From assembly GCA_004299085.1 (NCBI GenBank), contig SCQV01000027.1, forward strand, positions 1 to 40,069: a stretch of 40,069 bases of DNA. The letters run 5' to 3'. The notes beneath the pieces were generated by a model that saw nothing but the letters and a program-made list of their open reading frames with translations, was not told where the DNA came from and made no database searches. A program made the translations under genes and the position numbers. Numbering within the stretch: position 1 is the first letter of the stretch; each line of letters begins with the position of its first letter. Shown here piece after piece: positions 10,459-23,000 of the stretch. The DNA is from Chitinophagaceae bacterium. Lineage in GTDB: Bacteria > Bacteroidota > Bacteroidia > Chitinophagales > Chitinophagaceae.

Positions 10459-10535
10459 GTTAAATGATTTTAATGATGAATAAATAATGAAATACAAAGA
10501 TGAAAAGCCATTTTGAAGAAAATTTGAATTCCCGA

Positions 10536-11159
10536 TTAGCGCTTATTTAAAATGTGCTGTTGAACGAGGAAGCAACAGGTTCCTGTAAAGACACCAATGA
10601 AAGAACCCATCCACACATCCATGACAAAATGTTCCCCTAAATAAACCCTCGAATAAGCAGTAAGAACGGCAATAGCAAAGCAGAGGATTGCTATCCATTT
10701 TTTTTCCAGAAAAAACAAAGAAACAATCACTGCTGCAGTAAATACAGAAGTAGCATGCCCCGACGGGAAAGAATATTTATGATGAAGCGCTACCCATCTT
10801 ACCGATCTTACCACACCCGTTTCTGAAAAATAGTCTGCCGGCCGGAGATAATCGAAATAATGCTTTAGGACTATCACTATAATTCCCGATAAAACATAAC
10901 CGGCTATTATCAGAATACAAATTCTTTTTTGCTTTAAAATAAAAAAAAGAAGGACAAGGAAAGCAATGAGAGACCCGTTCCCGCAATTAGTAATAATACC
11001 GAAAAAAATATCTGCCGGAGCTGATCTCCAATGATTGATCCAAACAAAAGATTTCCCTTTGGGTATAACGATGGTTAATCAACCCACGAGCATGAAATAA
11101 ATCAGAAAGCATATATAAAATAATATGCTCCCCTTACTTTTTACGATGTTGGTTGACAT
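10536..11159 (-). pseudogene. PAP2 superfamily phosphatase interrupted by a single in-frame TGA at codon 27 (11079-11081)
   Basis: Hand translation in one frame: MSTNIVKSKGSILFYICFLIYFMLVG*LTIVIPKGKSFVWINHWRSAPADIFFGIITNCGNGS... continuing into KHYFDYLRP, PSGHA and SRVYLGEHFVMD, the intact PAP2 motifs. Confidence 0.72.
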
Positions 11160-11217
11160 AAATTAATAATAAAAAAGCTTAATGGAAACTTTATCTGTAA
11201 ACCAGCTTCGGCATAGG

Positions 11218-13749
11218 TTAGAATCTCAACCTCATGCTTCCGAATACACCAAACCCGTTATCGGAATATCCATTAGGAAAGGTCATCGGAGTTACTCTCC
11301 AGATAAAATCAATTCTTATCAGATGAAAAATATTCTCAACGCCGGTCCCTATTTCAATATAAGCCCTGCCTCCAAGGGTTCTGAATGGATATCCGTTATA
11401 CAAATTAAGATTCTTATTGGCTTGTGACAGATTTCCCATGATGCCTTTGGCTGTCCAGAATTGGCGCAGCTTCCAATTACGAACGACCGGAATATAACTA
11501 AAAATACCGCTCCCTAAATCATGCTCTATATTAAAGCCTGCATATTCATCACCGATAAATTCATAACGGTTCATTAAATTAAATGCATGTTTGTTATAAT
11601 AATAGAGTTCATTTCCAGGGAGAATTTTTAATAATGGGAAAGGCAGCGTACCGAATATTTTGCCGGCATAAAATTGATAATGCAATTTCCCAAACGGCGG
11701 AATATTCAACTTGTTGGAAATGCCGATCCTGATCTTTTGATAATGATAACTGCCATGGAGTAAACCTTTTATGCCTAATGCATAATCCAATGATGCCATG
11801 GGATATCTGCTTCCCAGGCTGAGTCTGTAAAAACTATTTCTGTTGAGGAACTTTTCACGATAAGCAAAGCGTACTCGAAGGTTTATTTGCATATCATTCA
11901 ATGGATGCAGCGGATAAAGTGAAGATTGGGCATAATACTTGCCAGCGGGCAATGGCGCGTATGGAGCGAATTGGGTGTTTATCAACGAGATGTCCTGTGA
12001 AAATCCGTTGATCCATTCTTTATAAAAGCTTAGCTTTTTTTCATCTACCATCACAAACTTTTGAGTGGTGTGTGGCCTCCGAATAGCAATGGAAAAAATG
12101 TTGTCCACCCCTATATCGCCGTGGTAATGAATGGCTCCGTTATCAAGATCATGTGTATAGGATCCATACAAAGAGATACGCGGTGATTTTTGAAGTAGCC
12201 ATAATCCTGCAATACCCCCTTTAAATTTTTTATCGCCAAATCCGTAAGCAAGGTACCCGTTGAGATAAATATTTTTACTAAACTTTTCCGTAGTGCTTAA
12301 CCCCATCCTGACACGGAATTTCTCAAGGCTGTTGAAGTTGAACAAGTAATAATAAGGTCCAACGGCAATAGCCCCGAATGCTTTCTTTCCTGTTGTAATG
12401 AACCGGGCCATGTTCGAATACTCATGAAATAAAGGCATCTTCTGCAACGTATCCATCATAGTATAAATAGCCTTTTGATCTTTATTTAATTCAAGAGTCC
12501 GGTGGCTAAGCCAGAAGCTGTCGTTTTTATCTTCCGCCCCCGGAAGGATAAAGATATTTTTTTGGGCATATTGCGGTTTGTTAAAAATATCGGTGGCAGA
12601 CGCATCGTTCACTTTAATACCGGTAAAACGTGTTTCCTTTCTGCCTATAAATCCCATTGCTTTTTTGCTTGTTATATCAAAGTTCGCAATTAATTTACTC
12701 TTTGTTAAAAACCATTGTTTATCATTTAAAGGAGTATATTCTTCCACCAGACTTACCTTCGTTACAAAATTGATGTTGGCGCTATAGCTTACCTGCATGC
12801 TCATGTTCTGAATGGCATAGGTGGTATCATTTACCCAGAAGTCACCGAAAAAAGTTTGTTCCCCTTTTCGTTTAGGCTCAAAAGCTACCTGAAAGCATTT
12901 GCGGCTGTCAATGTATTGCGTGTCCGTAATTTTATAATTGTAATATAAGGTGCCGAAATTACTGATCGGACTAACAAAGCTTTTGCCAAATACAGGAATG
13001 AAGTTATGGTATATGTCTATTCGCTGGTACATGCTGCCCAGGAATTGTTGTAATCCGGCATGTTTTAGGCCCGAAGAATGACTGGCAATAATAAGCTCTT
13101 TCTTCTTTACCGGATGGCTTTGAAAATAAAAATCTGAAATAGTTTCGGTTAGGAAAACAGGAAGATAGGGGATGCCTTCCGAAGTGCTGTCTATATTATG
13201 GAAGATAAATGCAAAAGGTTTAAATAGCCCGGAATGTATAAGCTTATTTTTATTGATTTTGTCCAGATCTACTTCCAGCTTGTTATATGCGGTATATTTA
13301 TAGCTGTTTAAACGTTCATTATCATTCTGCGGCTTATGAAGGATGATTTTATGTAAGAGGATCAATGCGGGGTTTATCCCGCCGTGAATCACAAATTCTT
13401 TTAAAGAATAGGCGCCTCTGGTAAGTATAAAATTGATAGTTTGACTACTTAACGATTGGTTTATGGGAAGCTTTCTGACGGTATAACCGATGACATGGAC
13501 AATGAGGGTGTCCCCGGGAAAGTTGTTTAGCTTAAATAGATAGGCTCCCTTCTCATTCGTGGTTGCGCCTTCGGTGGTGCCCATAAACTGAACTGCAGCA
13601 AAAGGGATTGGTTCATTCGTATTTTTATCCCTTATTGTGCCGGAAATTATTTTCTGCTGAGCCGATACAGGGTAGCTTAATAGAATGAATAATGCCCAGG
13701 CGAGTGCAATAGCCCGGTGTTTATTACAACGACAAAAAGAAAGATTCAT
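11218..13749 (-). CDS. DUF5686-type outer-membrane protein with N-terminal carboxypeptidase-regulatory-like (beta-sandwich) domain
   Basis: Signal peptide; ISGTIRDKNTNEPIPFAAVQFMGTTEGATTNEKGAYLF; long beta-barrel-like C-terminus ending in RLRF. Confidence 0.85.
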   Translation of the reverse strand: MNLSFCRCNKHRAIALAWALFILLSYPVSAQQKIISGTIRDKNTNEPIPFAAVQFMGTTEGATTNEKGAYLFKLNNFPGDTLIVHVIGYTVRKLPINQSLSSQTINFILTRGAYSLKEFVIHGGINPALILLHKIILHKPQNDNERLNSYKYTAYNKLEVDLDKINKNKLIHSGLFKPFAFIFHNIDSTSEGIPYLPVFLTETISDFYFQSHPVKKKELIIASHSSGLKHAGLQQFLGSMYQRIDIYHNFIPVFGKSFVSPISNFGTLYYNYKITDTQYIDSRKCFQVAFEPKRKGEQTFFGDFWVNDTTYAIQNMSMQVSYSANINFVTKVSLVEEYTPLNDKQWFLTKSKLIANFDITSKKAMGFIGRKETRFTGIKVNDASATDIFNKPQYAQKNIFILPGAEDKNDSFWLSHRTLELNKDQKAIYTMMDTLQKMPLFHEYSNMARFITTGKKAFGAIAVGPYYYLFNFNSLEKFRVRMGLSTTEKFSKNIYLNGYLAYGFGDKKFKGGIAGLWLLQKSPRISLYGSYTHDLDNGAIHYHGDIGVDNIFSIAIRRPHTTQKFVMVDEKKLSFYKEWINGFSQDISLINTQFAPYAPLPAGKYYAQSSLYPLHPLNDMQINLRVRFAYREKFLNRNSFYRLSLGSRYPMASLDYALGIKGLLHGSYHYQKIRIGISNKLNIPPFGKLHYQFYAGKIFGTLPFPLLKILPGNELYYYNKHAFNLMNRYEFIGDEYAGFNIEHDLGSGIFSYIPVVRNWKLRQFWTAKGIMGNLSQANKNLNLYNGYPFRTLGGRAYIEIGTGVENIFHLIRIDFIWRVTPMTFPNGYSDNGFGVFGSMRLRF

Positions 13750-14006
13750 GAGCCTCAGTTACTAATGTGTATCCCTAATCCGTATTCAGCGAATGGGCAA
13801 TTATTTATAATCCGGATGAATCATGAAGATAATAGGAAGGCAAGTTACAGCCTGATTTTGTAGAAATTCTGAAGATGGAATCCATCGTTATCATTTCAAT
13901 GTCATTTAGTAAAGAATATCATTTGGACAACCCTTGAAATCTTTTGTTCAAGATCACTTCAGTTTCCATAAGCACCTTTGCTATTTATTAAAGATTCCAG
14001 GAGCTT

Positions 14007-14765
14007 ATGATTGATAAAAGCATATATACCATCTTGAAGCATTTATCCGCACATAGTTATGCAGTACAATTAGAGCTGTTCCTGTTATTGTTTTTTACAG
14101 GCTGGTTTACAGAAAATCTTGTCTCACGAGGAACGGGTAAAAGAAAATGGGTACATGCTTTTTTTAATTTGAAATTTTTTATAGTGGATGCTGTACCACA
14201 GGCTTTAATGGGCTTATTTTTTATTCAAATCATTCATTGGAACCAGGTTCATCATTTTGGACTTATTTATACGCTGCCATCCGGGTCAAGCCCTGCTTTG
14301 TTATTTATAGTTGCATTTTTGGTGTTAGACCTTGGAGAATATGTTTATCATGTTACTATGCATAAAGTAAATTTTTTATGGGGCTTTCATGCTATTCATC
14401 ACAGTGATCGAAAGGTGGACGTTTCTACGGTATTCAGAGAGCATCCTATGGAAAGCATTATCAGGAATTGCTTTGCTTTATGGTGGGTGTTTTTGAGCGG
14501 CGCCACTTTCTGGATATTCTTTATCCATTTAATGGCGCAAACATTTTTTGTACTATTTACGCATGCCCGCATCAGGCTGCCTAAGCGGTTCAATAAAATG
14601 GCAGGATTAATTTTTGTCACACCCAATATACATCAGGTGCATCATCATTATAAACAACCCTATACTGACAGGAATTATGGAGATATTCTTTGTATCTGGG
14701 ACAGGCTTTTCGGGACGTTTGGTATCCTCCCTTATAAAGAAATAAAATTGGAGTTGATTATTTGA
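14007..14765 (+). CDS. Sterol desaturase / fatty acid hydroxylase superfamily protein
   Basis: His-box motifs HVTMHKVNFLWGFHAIHHSD and HQVHHHYKQPYTDRNYGDILCIWDRLFGTF; multiple TM segments. Confidence 0.92.
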   Translation: MIDKSIYTILKHLSAHSYAVQLELFLLLFFTGWFTENLVSRGTGKRKWVHAFFNLKFFIVDAVPQALMGLFFIQIIHWNQVHHFGLIYTLPSGSSPALLFIVAFLVLDLGEYVYHVTMHKVNFLWGFHAIHHSDRKVDVSTVFREHPMESIIRNCFALWWVFLSGATFWIFFIHLMAQTFFVLFTHARIRLPKRFNKMAGLIFVTPNIHQVHHHYKQPYTDRNYGDILCIWDRLFGTFGILPYKEIKLELII

Positions 14766-14954
14766 TTGACAGGAAGGAAGACATTGATTTTAAGCGGTTA
14801 TTGATTCAACCTTTTAAAGGGTTTAGAAGGAGGAAGTTGGATGCCCCTTCTTCTCCAAATCGAAATAAAATAGTTTTTTGATAATTTCCTGACTTTAAAG
14901 AGGAGGCTTATTCCGTTTATATTAATCTGTATTATAAGAAAAACATTTTAATTC

Positions 14955-15890
14955 TTACTGAACGGGGACGGTAAGGCATTGAATACTTTTAGAAATTTCC
15001 TGAGCTATTTCATCCATCATTTGGTATCGTCTTCTATAAAGCGCCCTCTTACAAGATTTGATTTCATCTAAGTTCTTTCGGGGTGTTATTATGGGTAGCA
15101 AGTACCAGCCATCTTCCTTCAGCTTTCCTCCGGATTCTATCCACAATTTGTTGTAATCAAAATGTATCTTGTGCAGCCATCGTATATGAATAGCATGCTT
15201 CTTTCTGTATGCCTGGATGGACTGTCCGGCGCCGAATACAAGCTGAACACCTAAATTCGCGGCAAGCTCCTTCACGGCAAAAACCATTAATGATTTTGGC
15301 CTGAGTCCGTTCATGAGATTTTGTGCAGCTTTAATCAAATTTTCATCGTTGTTTTTATGTCCCTGAATACACCCAATTCTGCAAACCCATCCTTCTTCTT
15401 CCAAGCTTTTTTCAAATGAAAAAGATACTCCGGTGATAAAGCCGCCCAATTGTTCACACTGGAAGAAAAGAACCAGTTCTCCCTCTTTTCTGTACCGCTC
15501 ATCATAGCCTATGGATAGAGAGGCTTCTGATCCGTCTTTAAGTTTGAATATGGCCAGTTGCGTCTGCTTTTCATCGGTAACGACCTGCATAAAACATCCT
15601 CCCCTGCTTCTGATAAACCTGTAAGTATCTAAAATAACTTTTACTCTCCGGTTTTTACTCCATTTGGCAGACATATAAACCCTGAATGGCTTGAAATAAA
15701 GCCTGGGTCTGTGTTCAGCAATAAGATTAAACTCCGGAGAATAAAGTGTTTGAAACCATTTGGAAGCAAAAGATGAATAGATGAATGCCTGGAAAAAGCT
15801 TTTATATTGCTGCTTCCGGCGATATTTTTTATCTTCCTTCGCAAAAGCCTTGGCGGCTAATTTTGATGCCAGTGTTGCAGTTGGGAGCAT
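14955..15890 (-). CDS. VirK/YbjX (DUF535) family protein
   Basis: HRPRLYFKPFRVYMSAKWSKNRRVKVILDTYRFI and FITGVSFSF...CRIGCIQGHKNND..IKAAQNLMNGLRPKSLMVFAVKELAANLG resemble DUF535. Confidence 0.82.
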   Translation of the reverse strand: MLPTATLASKLAAKAFAKEDKKYRRKQQYKSFFQAFIYSSFASKWFQTLYSPEFNLIAEHRPRLYFKPFRVYMSAKWSKNRRVKVILDTYRFIRSRGGCFMQVVTDEKQTQLAIFKLKDGSEASLSIGYDERYRKEGELVLFFQCEQLGGFITGVSFSFEKSLEEEGWVCRIGCIQGHKNNDENLIKAAQNLMNGLRPKSLMVFAVKELAANLGVQLVFGAGQSIQAYRKKHAIHIRWLHKIHFDYNKLWIESGGKLKEDGWYLLPIITPRKNLDEIKSCKRALYRRRYQMMDEIAQEISKSIQCLTVPVQ

Positions 15891-15957
15891 AATTGCCTGC
15901 TTGTTTTAATAGCAATAAGCAAAATAATATTATAATAAGATTGCCTGATGAATGCTT

Positions 15958-16965
15958 TTAGCTTGCTTCATTTAAGCGGTTATACAAAATAATTAATTTC
16001 TTCCTTATGGCGTTTTTATCAAATTGTTCTACCAGTTTTTTAGAAGTGTCTATTCCTTCATCGTAAAAACACTTATCTTTTTTGAGCAGGCCTATCAAAT
16101 CAATAAATCCCCCTATAGTTGCTGCCTTCAGATAAGGATGTTCATATAAGGTGGTATATTCTTTCAGATCTCTGAAAATAACGGGCATGCCGGAGGCGGC
16201 GGCTTCCAACGGCGCTAAAGGACAGTTTTCCTGATAAGAAGGAAATAAAAACAAATCAGCGGCAGCATACATTTCCGGCATTTCGGAAAAATCAAGCAAC
16301 CCGGTAAATTTGATATGAGAAGAAGCTTTTGATATCTTAGCGTTTATTCTTTTAATACCTTCCGTCATTAAGCCAAAGGGTCTTCCGCCGACCCATACAA
16401 ATTTTAATTCCGGCATAGCTTCTGCTACCTCCAGAAAATCATCCACTCCTTTGCGGCCTTCAAGCTGCCCCGCCCCCATTACCAGAAAATCAGTACTGTT
16501 GATACCGAGCTTTTTCCGTCCGTTTCTGCGCATTTCTTCCGTCCGCTTCCACCGGTCAATCCGCACAGGATTGGTAATCATCACAATATTTGTATGTGCA
16601 CCCAAATCCCTGATAGCATTGCTTACATTAGGAGAAATGGCAATACAAACATCCGCATAGGAATATACCTTTTTAAGATACAGCTTTACAAAAGGCATCC
16701 AGAATCTCCATACCGGAAAAGATCCTTTGACCGAATCGGGAATAACATGAGCGGTGAAAATCCTTTTCCCTTTATACTTTCTTCCTTTCCAGAAATAATA
16801 AGGCCCGTAGGTATGGCTATGAAAAATATCTCCGTAACCTTCCTGGTTCACCACCACGCCGATATCGTTTTTCTCTTTCATCAATTTCACATGCTCAATA
16901 AAAGCAGAATGTACCCCCTGTCCTTTATTCACATACGAAGTTTCAGATACAATATGCACAACCAT
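15958..16965 (-). CDS. GT4-family glycosyltransferase
   Basis: Two-lobed GT-B pattern with MGAGQLEGRKGVDDFLEVAEAMPELKFVWVGGRP and DLFLFPSYQENCPLAPLEAAASGMPVIFRD. Confidence 0.92.
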   Translation of the reverse strand: MVVHIVSETSYVNKGQGVHSAFIEHVKLMKEKNDIGVVVNQEGYGDIFHSHTYGPYYFWKGRKYKGKRIFTAHVIPDSVKGSFPVWRFWMPFVKLYLKKVYSYADVCIAISPNVSNAIRDLGAHTNIVMITNPVRIDRWKRTEEMRRNGRKKLGINSTDFLVMGAGQLEGRKGVDDFLEVAEAMPELKFVWVGGRPFGLMTEGIKRINAKISKASSHIKFTGLLDFSEMPEMYAAADLFLFPSYQENCPLAPLEAAASGMPVIFRDLKEYTTLYEHPYLKAATIGGFIDLIGLLKKDKCFYDEGIDTSKKLVEQFDKNAIRKKLIILYNRLNEAS

Positions 16966-16969
16966 GATC

Positions 16970-17575
16970 TTATATTGTTTTTCTTTTTTTAACGATCATC
17001 CTGATAATAAAGAACACTATAACACCTATAAAAAGGATGACCAATATACTTTTATACCACCCGATGTTTTCTGAAAAGGCATTCCAGTATGGCGCAAGGA
17101 GCCATCCTAAGAGTACATAGGCTAAGCTCCACGTTATTCCGGATAATAATGCAATAGGTAAAAATATCTTTGGCTTGAGCTGTATTAAACCGCATGCCAC
17201 AGAAGTGTATCCGCGGATAAAGGGTGTAATCCGTCCAATATATACCATCCGCTTCCCTCCGGCAGAGATCCTTTGTTCCAGCTTGTTAATTGCAGCCTGA
17301 GATACCGGCAGCCATCGTGGTTTGCGGTTAAGAAGGTAATTACCAAAAAAGTAAAAAGCTACATACAGGATGTTTGTGCCTGTAAAATCAGCCAGTACAG
17401 CAGATAAAATAACTAAGGGGAACGCTAAGGCACCGGTAAAGGCTAAATAACCGCAGAAAAATAGCACTAATTCATTAGGAATAGGATTAGGAACTCCTGT
17501 TTCCTGTAAGAAAATAAGTATGAAAATTGCCCAATATCCATACCCGGTGATTTCGACAATAACTTCCTGTGGCAT
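16970..17575 (-). CDS. DedA family (SNARE-associated/VTT domain) membrane protein
   Basis: FLQETGVPNPIPNELVLFFCGYLA and GGKRMVYIGRITPFIRGYTSVACGL motifs; start at internal Met MPQEVIVEITGYG. Confidence 0.9.
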   Translation of the reverse strand: MPQEVIVEITGYGYWAIFILIFLQETGVPNPIPNELVLFFCGYLAFTGALAFPLVILSAVLADFTGTNILYVAFYFFGNYLLNRKPRWLPVSQAAINKLEQRISAGGKRMVYIGRITPFIRGYTSVACGLIQLKPKIFLPIALLSGITWSLAYVLLGWLLAPYWNAFSENIGWYKSILVILFIGVIVFFIIRMIVKKRKTI

Positions 17576-17755
17576 GTTGATTATATGCTCCTCTGCACAA
17601 ATACAATTAATAGTAAAACAGGAATGCAAATATCCTCATTAATTATGAAGAAATTCTGAATATGCTTTTGACGGGCACCCCCTAAATTGCTGCATTGTTT
17701 ATCTTCTATGGGCAGCGGAGACACCGCCCACGGCAACCGCAAAAGGTTGGTGTCC

Positions 17756-17815
17756 TCCAAAGGTTCACAGAACTCCTTTGTCCGTAAGGACTCCTTTGGA
17801 GTAGAGTCCTTTGGA
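17756..17815. repeat. Palindromic intergenic repeat, copy 1
   Basis: tccaaaggttcacagaactcctttg...ctcctttggagtagagtcctttgga; inverted arms tccaaagg/cctttgga and aaggactc/gagtcctt; related copy at 22849. Confidence 0.65.
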
Positions 17816-17965
17816 ACGAACGGCGGCACAAAGAAATTAAACAGGCATTTTTAATATTTAATGATTATCCGCTATAATACAGGAACCTATATAATACTCG
17901 CTTGACTCAATATCGAATATCCAACGCCGATTTCCGATTTTAGAAGTACTGTCCCTACTTCAATA

Positions 17966-17987
17966 CCTGCCTGCCGGCAAAGGCAGG
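17966..17987. repeat. GC-rich palindrome cctgcctgccggcaaaggcagg
   Basis: CCTGCC/GGCAGG arms flanking palindromic TGCCGGCA in otherwise AT-rich intergenic DNA. Confidence 0.6.
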
Positions 17988-18059
17988 TTCATCATTCCTT
18001 GTTCAATGTTCATTATTCAAAAGATGCTCCTGTACTTAAACGGATAATCATTCAATATT

Positions 18060-19634
18060 TCATTCGATCCGGTTATTATATTTTTTAAAATTATCTATAA
18101 ACATCTGAACCAGCACACATGCCTGCCGGTCGTAAGCCTCTTTATCCTTCCAGGTTTCTCTAACACGCAGGAGTTCATCCGGCACTCCAGGGCAATGAAC
18201 CGGCACATCCAAATCAAAAAGAGCGTGTTTATCATAATGAACATCTTCCAGCTTTCCTTCAAGGGCAGCCGTAATCATGGAGCGGGTATGAGCAAGTAGC
18301 ATACGGTTGCCGGTTCCATAGGGGCCACCTGTCCACCCTGTATTGACAAGCCAGCAATTCACATTCCCCTGTTTTATCTTTTTCCCGAGCAAATCTGCGT
18401 ATCTTTCAGGAGGTAGCGGCAGAAAGGGCGCGGCAAAACAAGCGCTAAAAGTAGCCTGGGGCTCGAAGACTCCCGTTTCAGTGCCTGCTATTTTGGCCGT
18501 ATAGCCTGAAATAAACTGGTACATAGCCTGGTCCAGTGGTAATTTAGCTATGGGAGGTAATACCCCATACGCATCGCAGGTCAGGAAAAATATGTTTTTA
18601 GGAGCGTTCCCAACTGAAGGAATGCGGCTGTGCTTTAAATAAAATAACGGGTAGCTTACCCTGGTATTTTCCGTAATACTCTTATCCGCATAATTTACTT
18701 CATTCGTTCCTTCAAAAAAGTTTACATTTTCCAGCAACGCTCCTTCTTTTATTGCATGGTAGATTTGAGGTTCTTTCTCTTCGCATAGGTTGATGCATTT
18801 GGCATAACATCCTCCTTCGAAATTAAAAACCCCTTCATCACTCCAACCATGCTCATCATCGCCGATTAATTGCCGTTCCGGATCGTTGCTTAATGTCGTC
18901 TTTCCCGTGCCGCTGAGACCAAAAAACAGGGCGGTATCTCCTTTCTTCCCCACGTTGGCCGAGCAATGCATACTCAGCACACCTTTCTGAGGAAGCAAGT
19001 AGTTGAGTACGGAAAAAACTCCTTTCTTGATTTCTCCCGTGTAGGCGGTCCCTCCGATGAGAATTATTTTCTTACTGAAATTAATGATGGTAAAATTCTT
19101 CTGCCGGGTTCCGTCTGTTTCAGGATCAGCCATAAAATCTGGGGCATGAATAAGCATCCAATCCGGTCTGAATGTATGCAACTCTTCTGCTGAGGGCCTC
19201 ATAAACATATTATAACAAAAGAAGCTACTCACGGGGGTAGTAGCCGCTAAACGCAGGGCCAACCTGTAATTGGGATCGGCGCAGGCATAGCAATCCCTGA
19301 CCCAGCATGTTTTGTCTGCCAAAAACCGGTCAATTTTAGCAAATAAGTGATCATAATGGGCCGGAGAAATAGGTTGATTGATATCATTCCAGTTTACCAT
19401 TTCACGCGTTTTATCATCTTTTACAATAAACCGGTCTTTGGGAGAGCGGCCGGTAAATTTCCCTGTATGGATGACCAGTGCGCCCGTACTGCTCAGTTTG
19501 CCCTCCTTTCTAGAAAGGATTTGTTTGATCAACTCATCAGGGGAATCCTGGTGATATACCCCTTCTATTTCAAAAGAGGCCAGGTCCGGCCTTTTTAAGT
19601 CTGTGATTGAAGATTTTTGAAGAATGTTTTGCAT
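18060..19634 (-). CDS. pckA: Phosphoenolpyruvate carboxykinase (ATP)
   Basis: FTGRSPKDRFIV, GLSGTGKTTLS (Walker A), IGDDEHGWSDEGVFNFEGGCYAK; start at internal Met MQNILQKSS. Confidence 0.97.
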   Translation of the reverse strand: MQNILQKSSITDLKRPDLASFEIEGVYHQDSPDELIKQILSRKEGKLSSTGALVIHTGKFTGRSPKDRFIVKDDKTREMVNWNDINQPISPAHYDHLFAKIDRFLADKTCWVRDCYACADPNYRLALRLAATTPVSSFFCYNMFMRPSAEELHTFRPDWMLIHAPDFMADPETDGTRQKNFTIINFSKKIILIGGTAYTGEIKKGVFSVLNYLLPQKGVLSMHCSANVGKKGDTALFFGLSGTGKTTLSNDPERQLIGDDEHGWSDEGVFNFEGGCYAKCINLCEEKEPQIYHAIKEGALLENVNFFEGTNEVNYADKSITENTRVSYPLFYLKHSRIPSVGNAPKNIFFLTCDAYGVLPPIAKLPLDQAMYQFISGYTAKIAGTETGVFEPQATFSACFAAPFLPLPPERYADLLGKKIKQGNVNCWLVNTGWTGGPYGTGNRMLLAHTRSMITAALEGKLEDVHYDKHALFDLDVPVHCPGVPDELLRVRETWKDKEAYDRQACVLVQMFIDNFKKYNNRIE

Positions 19635-20153
19635 AATCAAGGTTTTGGTTCGTGGATAAAAATAGTGCACAAAAATATAAAAAATTAGATAATATCAAAA
19701 TGATGGGCATATTTATGGACTATTTTAGATGTTTTCTAAATAAATAGCCAATTTTATCAATAATATACTGATGATACTGCTGTTGGTTTTAGATGGAGAG
19801 GAAATAGCCCTTTATAATTTTGTTGCGGAATGATGGGACGTAAATGTGAGAGGCAGGCTGAAAGCTGACATATTCCTGATAATATTGCCGGCCCACTATA
19901 CCCTCAAGTGCGCTTTTAATAGGGCGAAGGTAGGGAGGAGATAGGGAGAAGACAGGGAGAAGACAGGGAGTATTCTCGATTGAGTAATTAGAAAAAACCA
20001 TCTAAGATGAAATGTGTTAATGTAATATATTGATAGTTAACAGGCTGTAATTGCCCTATCATTTTCCATTACCAATCCCGCGTAAATTTGCCGGTATTCA
20101 ATATTCATACTTCCTTTCACCCTTTGTCAGATTGACGCTTAAATCATTATAAC

Positions 20154-22790
<2,637 letters not shown>

Positions 22791-22848
22791 GTATGTTATT
22801 TTATGAATGTCGCTTCTAAAGGGACAGGCAGGCATCTTAGTGACTTCG

Positions 22849-22900
22849 TCCAAAGGTTCAAAGAACTCCTTTTGGAGACTCTTTTCGGAGTGGAAAATAA
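22849..22900. repeat. Palindromic intergenic repeat, copy 2 (diverged)
   Basis: tccaaaggttcaaagaactccttttggagactcttttcggagtgg parallels copy 1 at 17756 (tccaaaggttcacagaactccttt...). Confidence 0.6.
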
Positions 22901-23000
22901 GATAAAATTAGCTGAAAGAGAAATTACTCTCAAAAACAAAGGCGTGAAAAATCCTGAATAAGTTACCTGCAAAGAAGTAAGGAAGCTCTCTGATGGGCAG

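Noticed and set aside
17581-17829. 82-aa minus-strand ORF over the intergenic palindromes
   Set aside because: Composed of repeat/palindrome sequence (e.g. LGGARQKHIQNF); no domain and better explained as repeat DNA.
17680-18060. CRISPR array or tRNA cluster in the repetitive intergenic region
   Set aside because: Repeats are dissimilar and not evenly spaced, there are no spacers, and no cloverleaf could be drawn.
19923-19972. Short purine-rich tandem repeat (gatagggagaa-gacagggagaa-gacagggag)
   Set aside because: Only about three 11-bp units, low complexity; could be a slippage tract with no clear function.
22803-22961. 52-aa plus-strand ORF MNVASKGTGRHLSDFVQRFKELLLETLFGVENKIKLAEREITLKNKGVKNPE
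   Set aside because: Overlaps the palindromic repeat copy and has no recognised homologue; mentioned only under the repeat finding.
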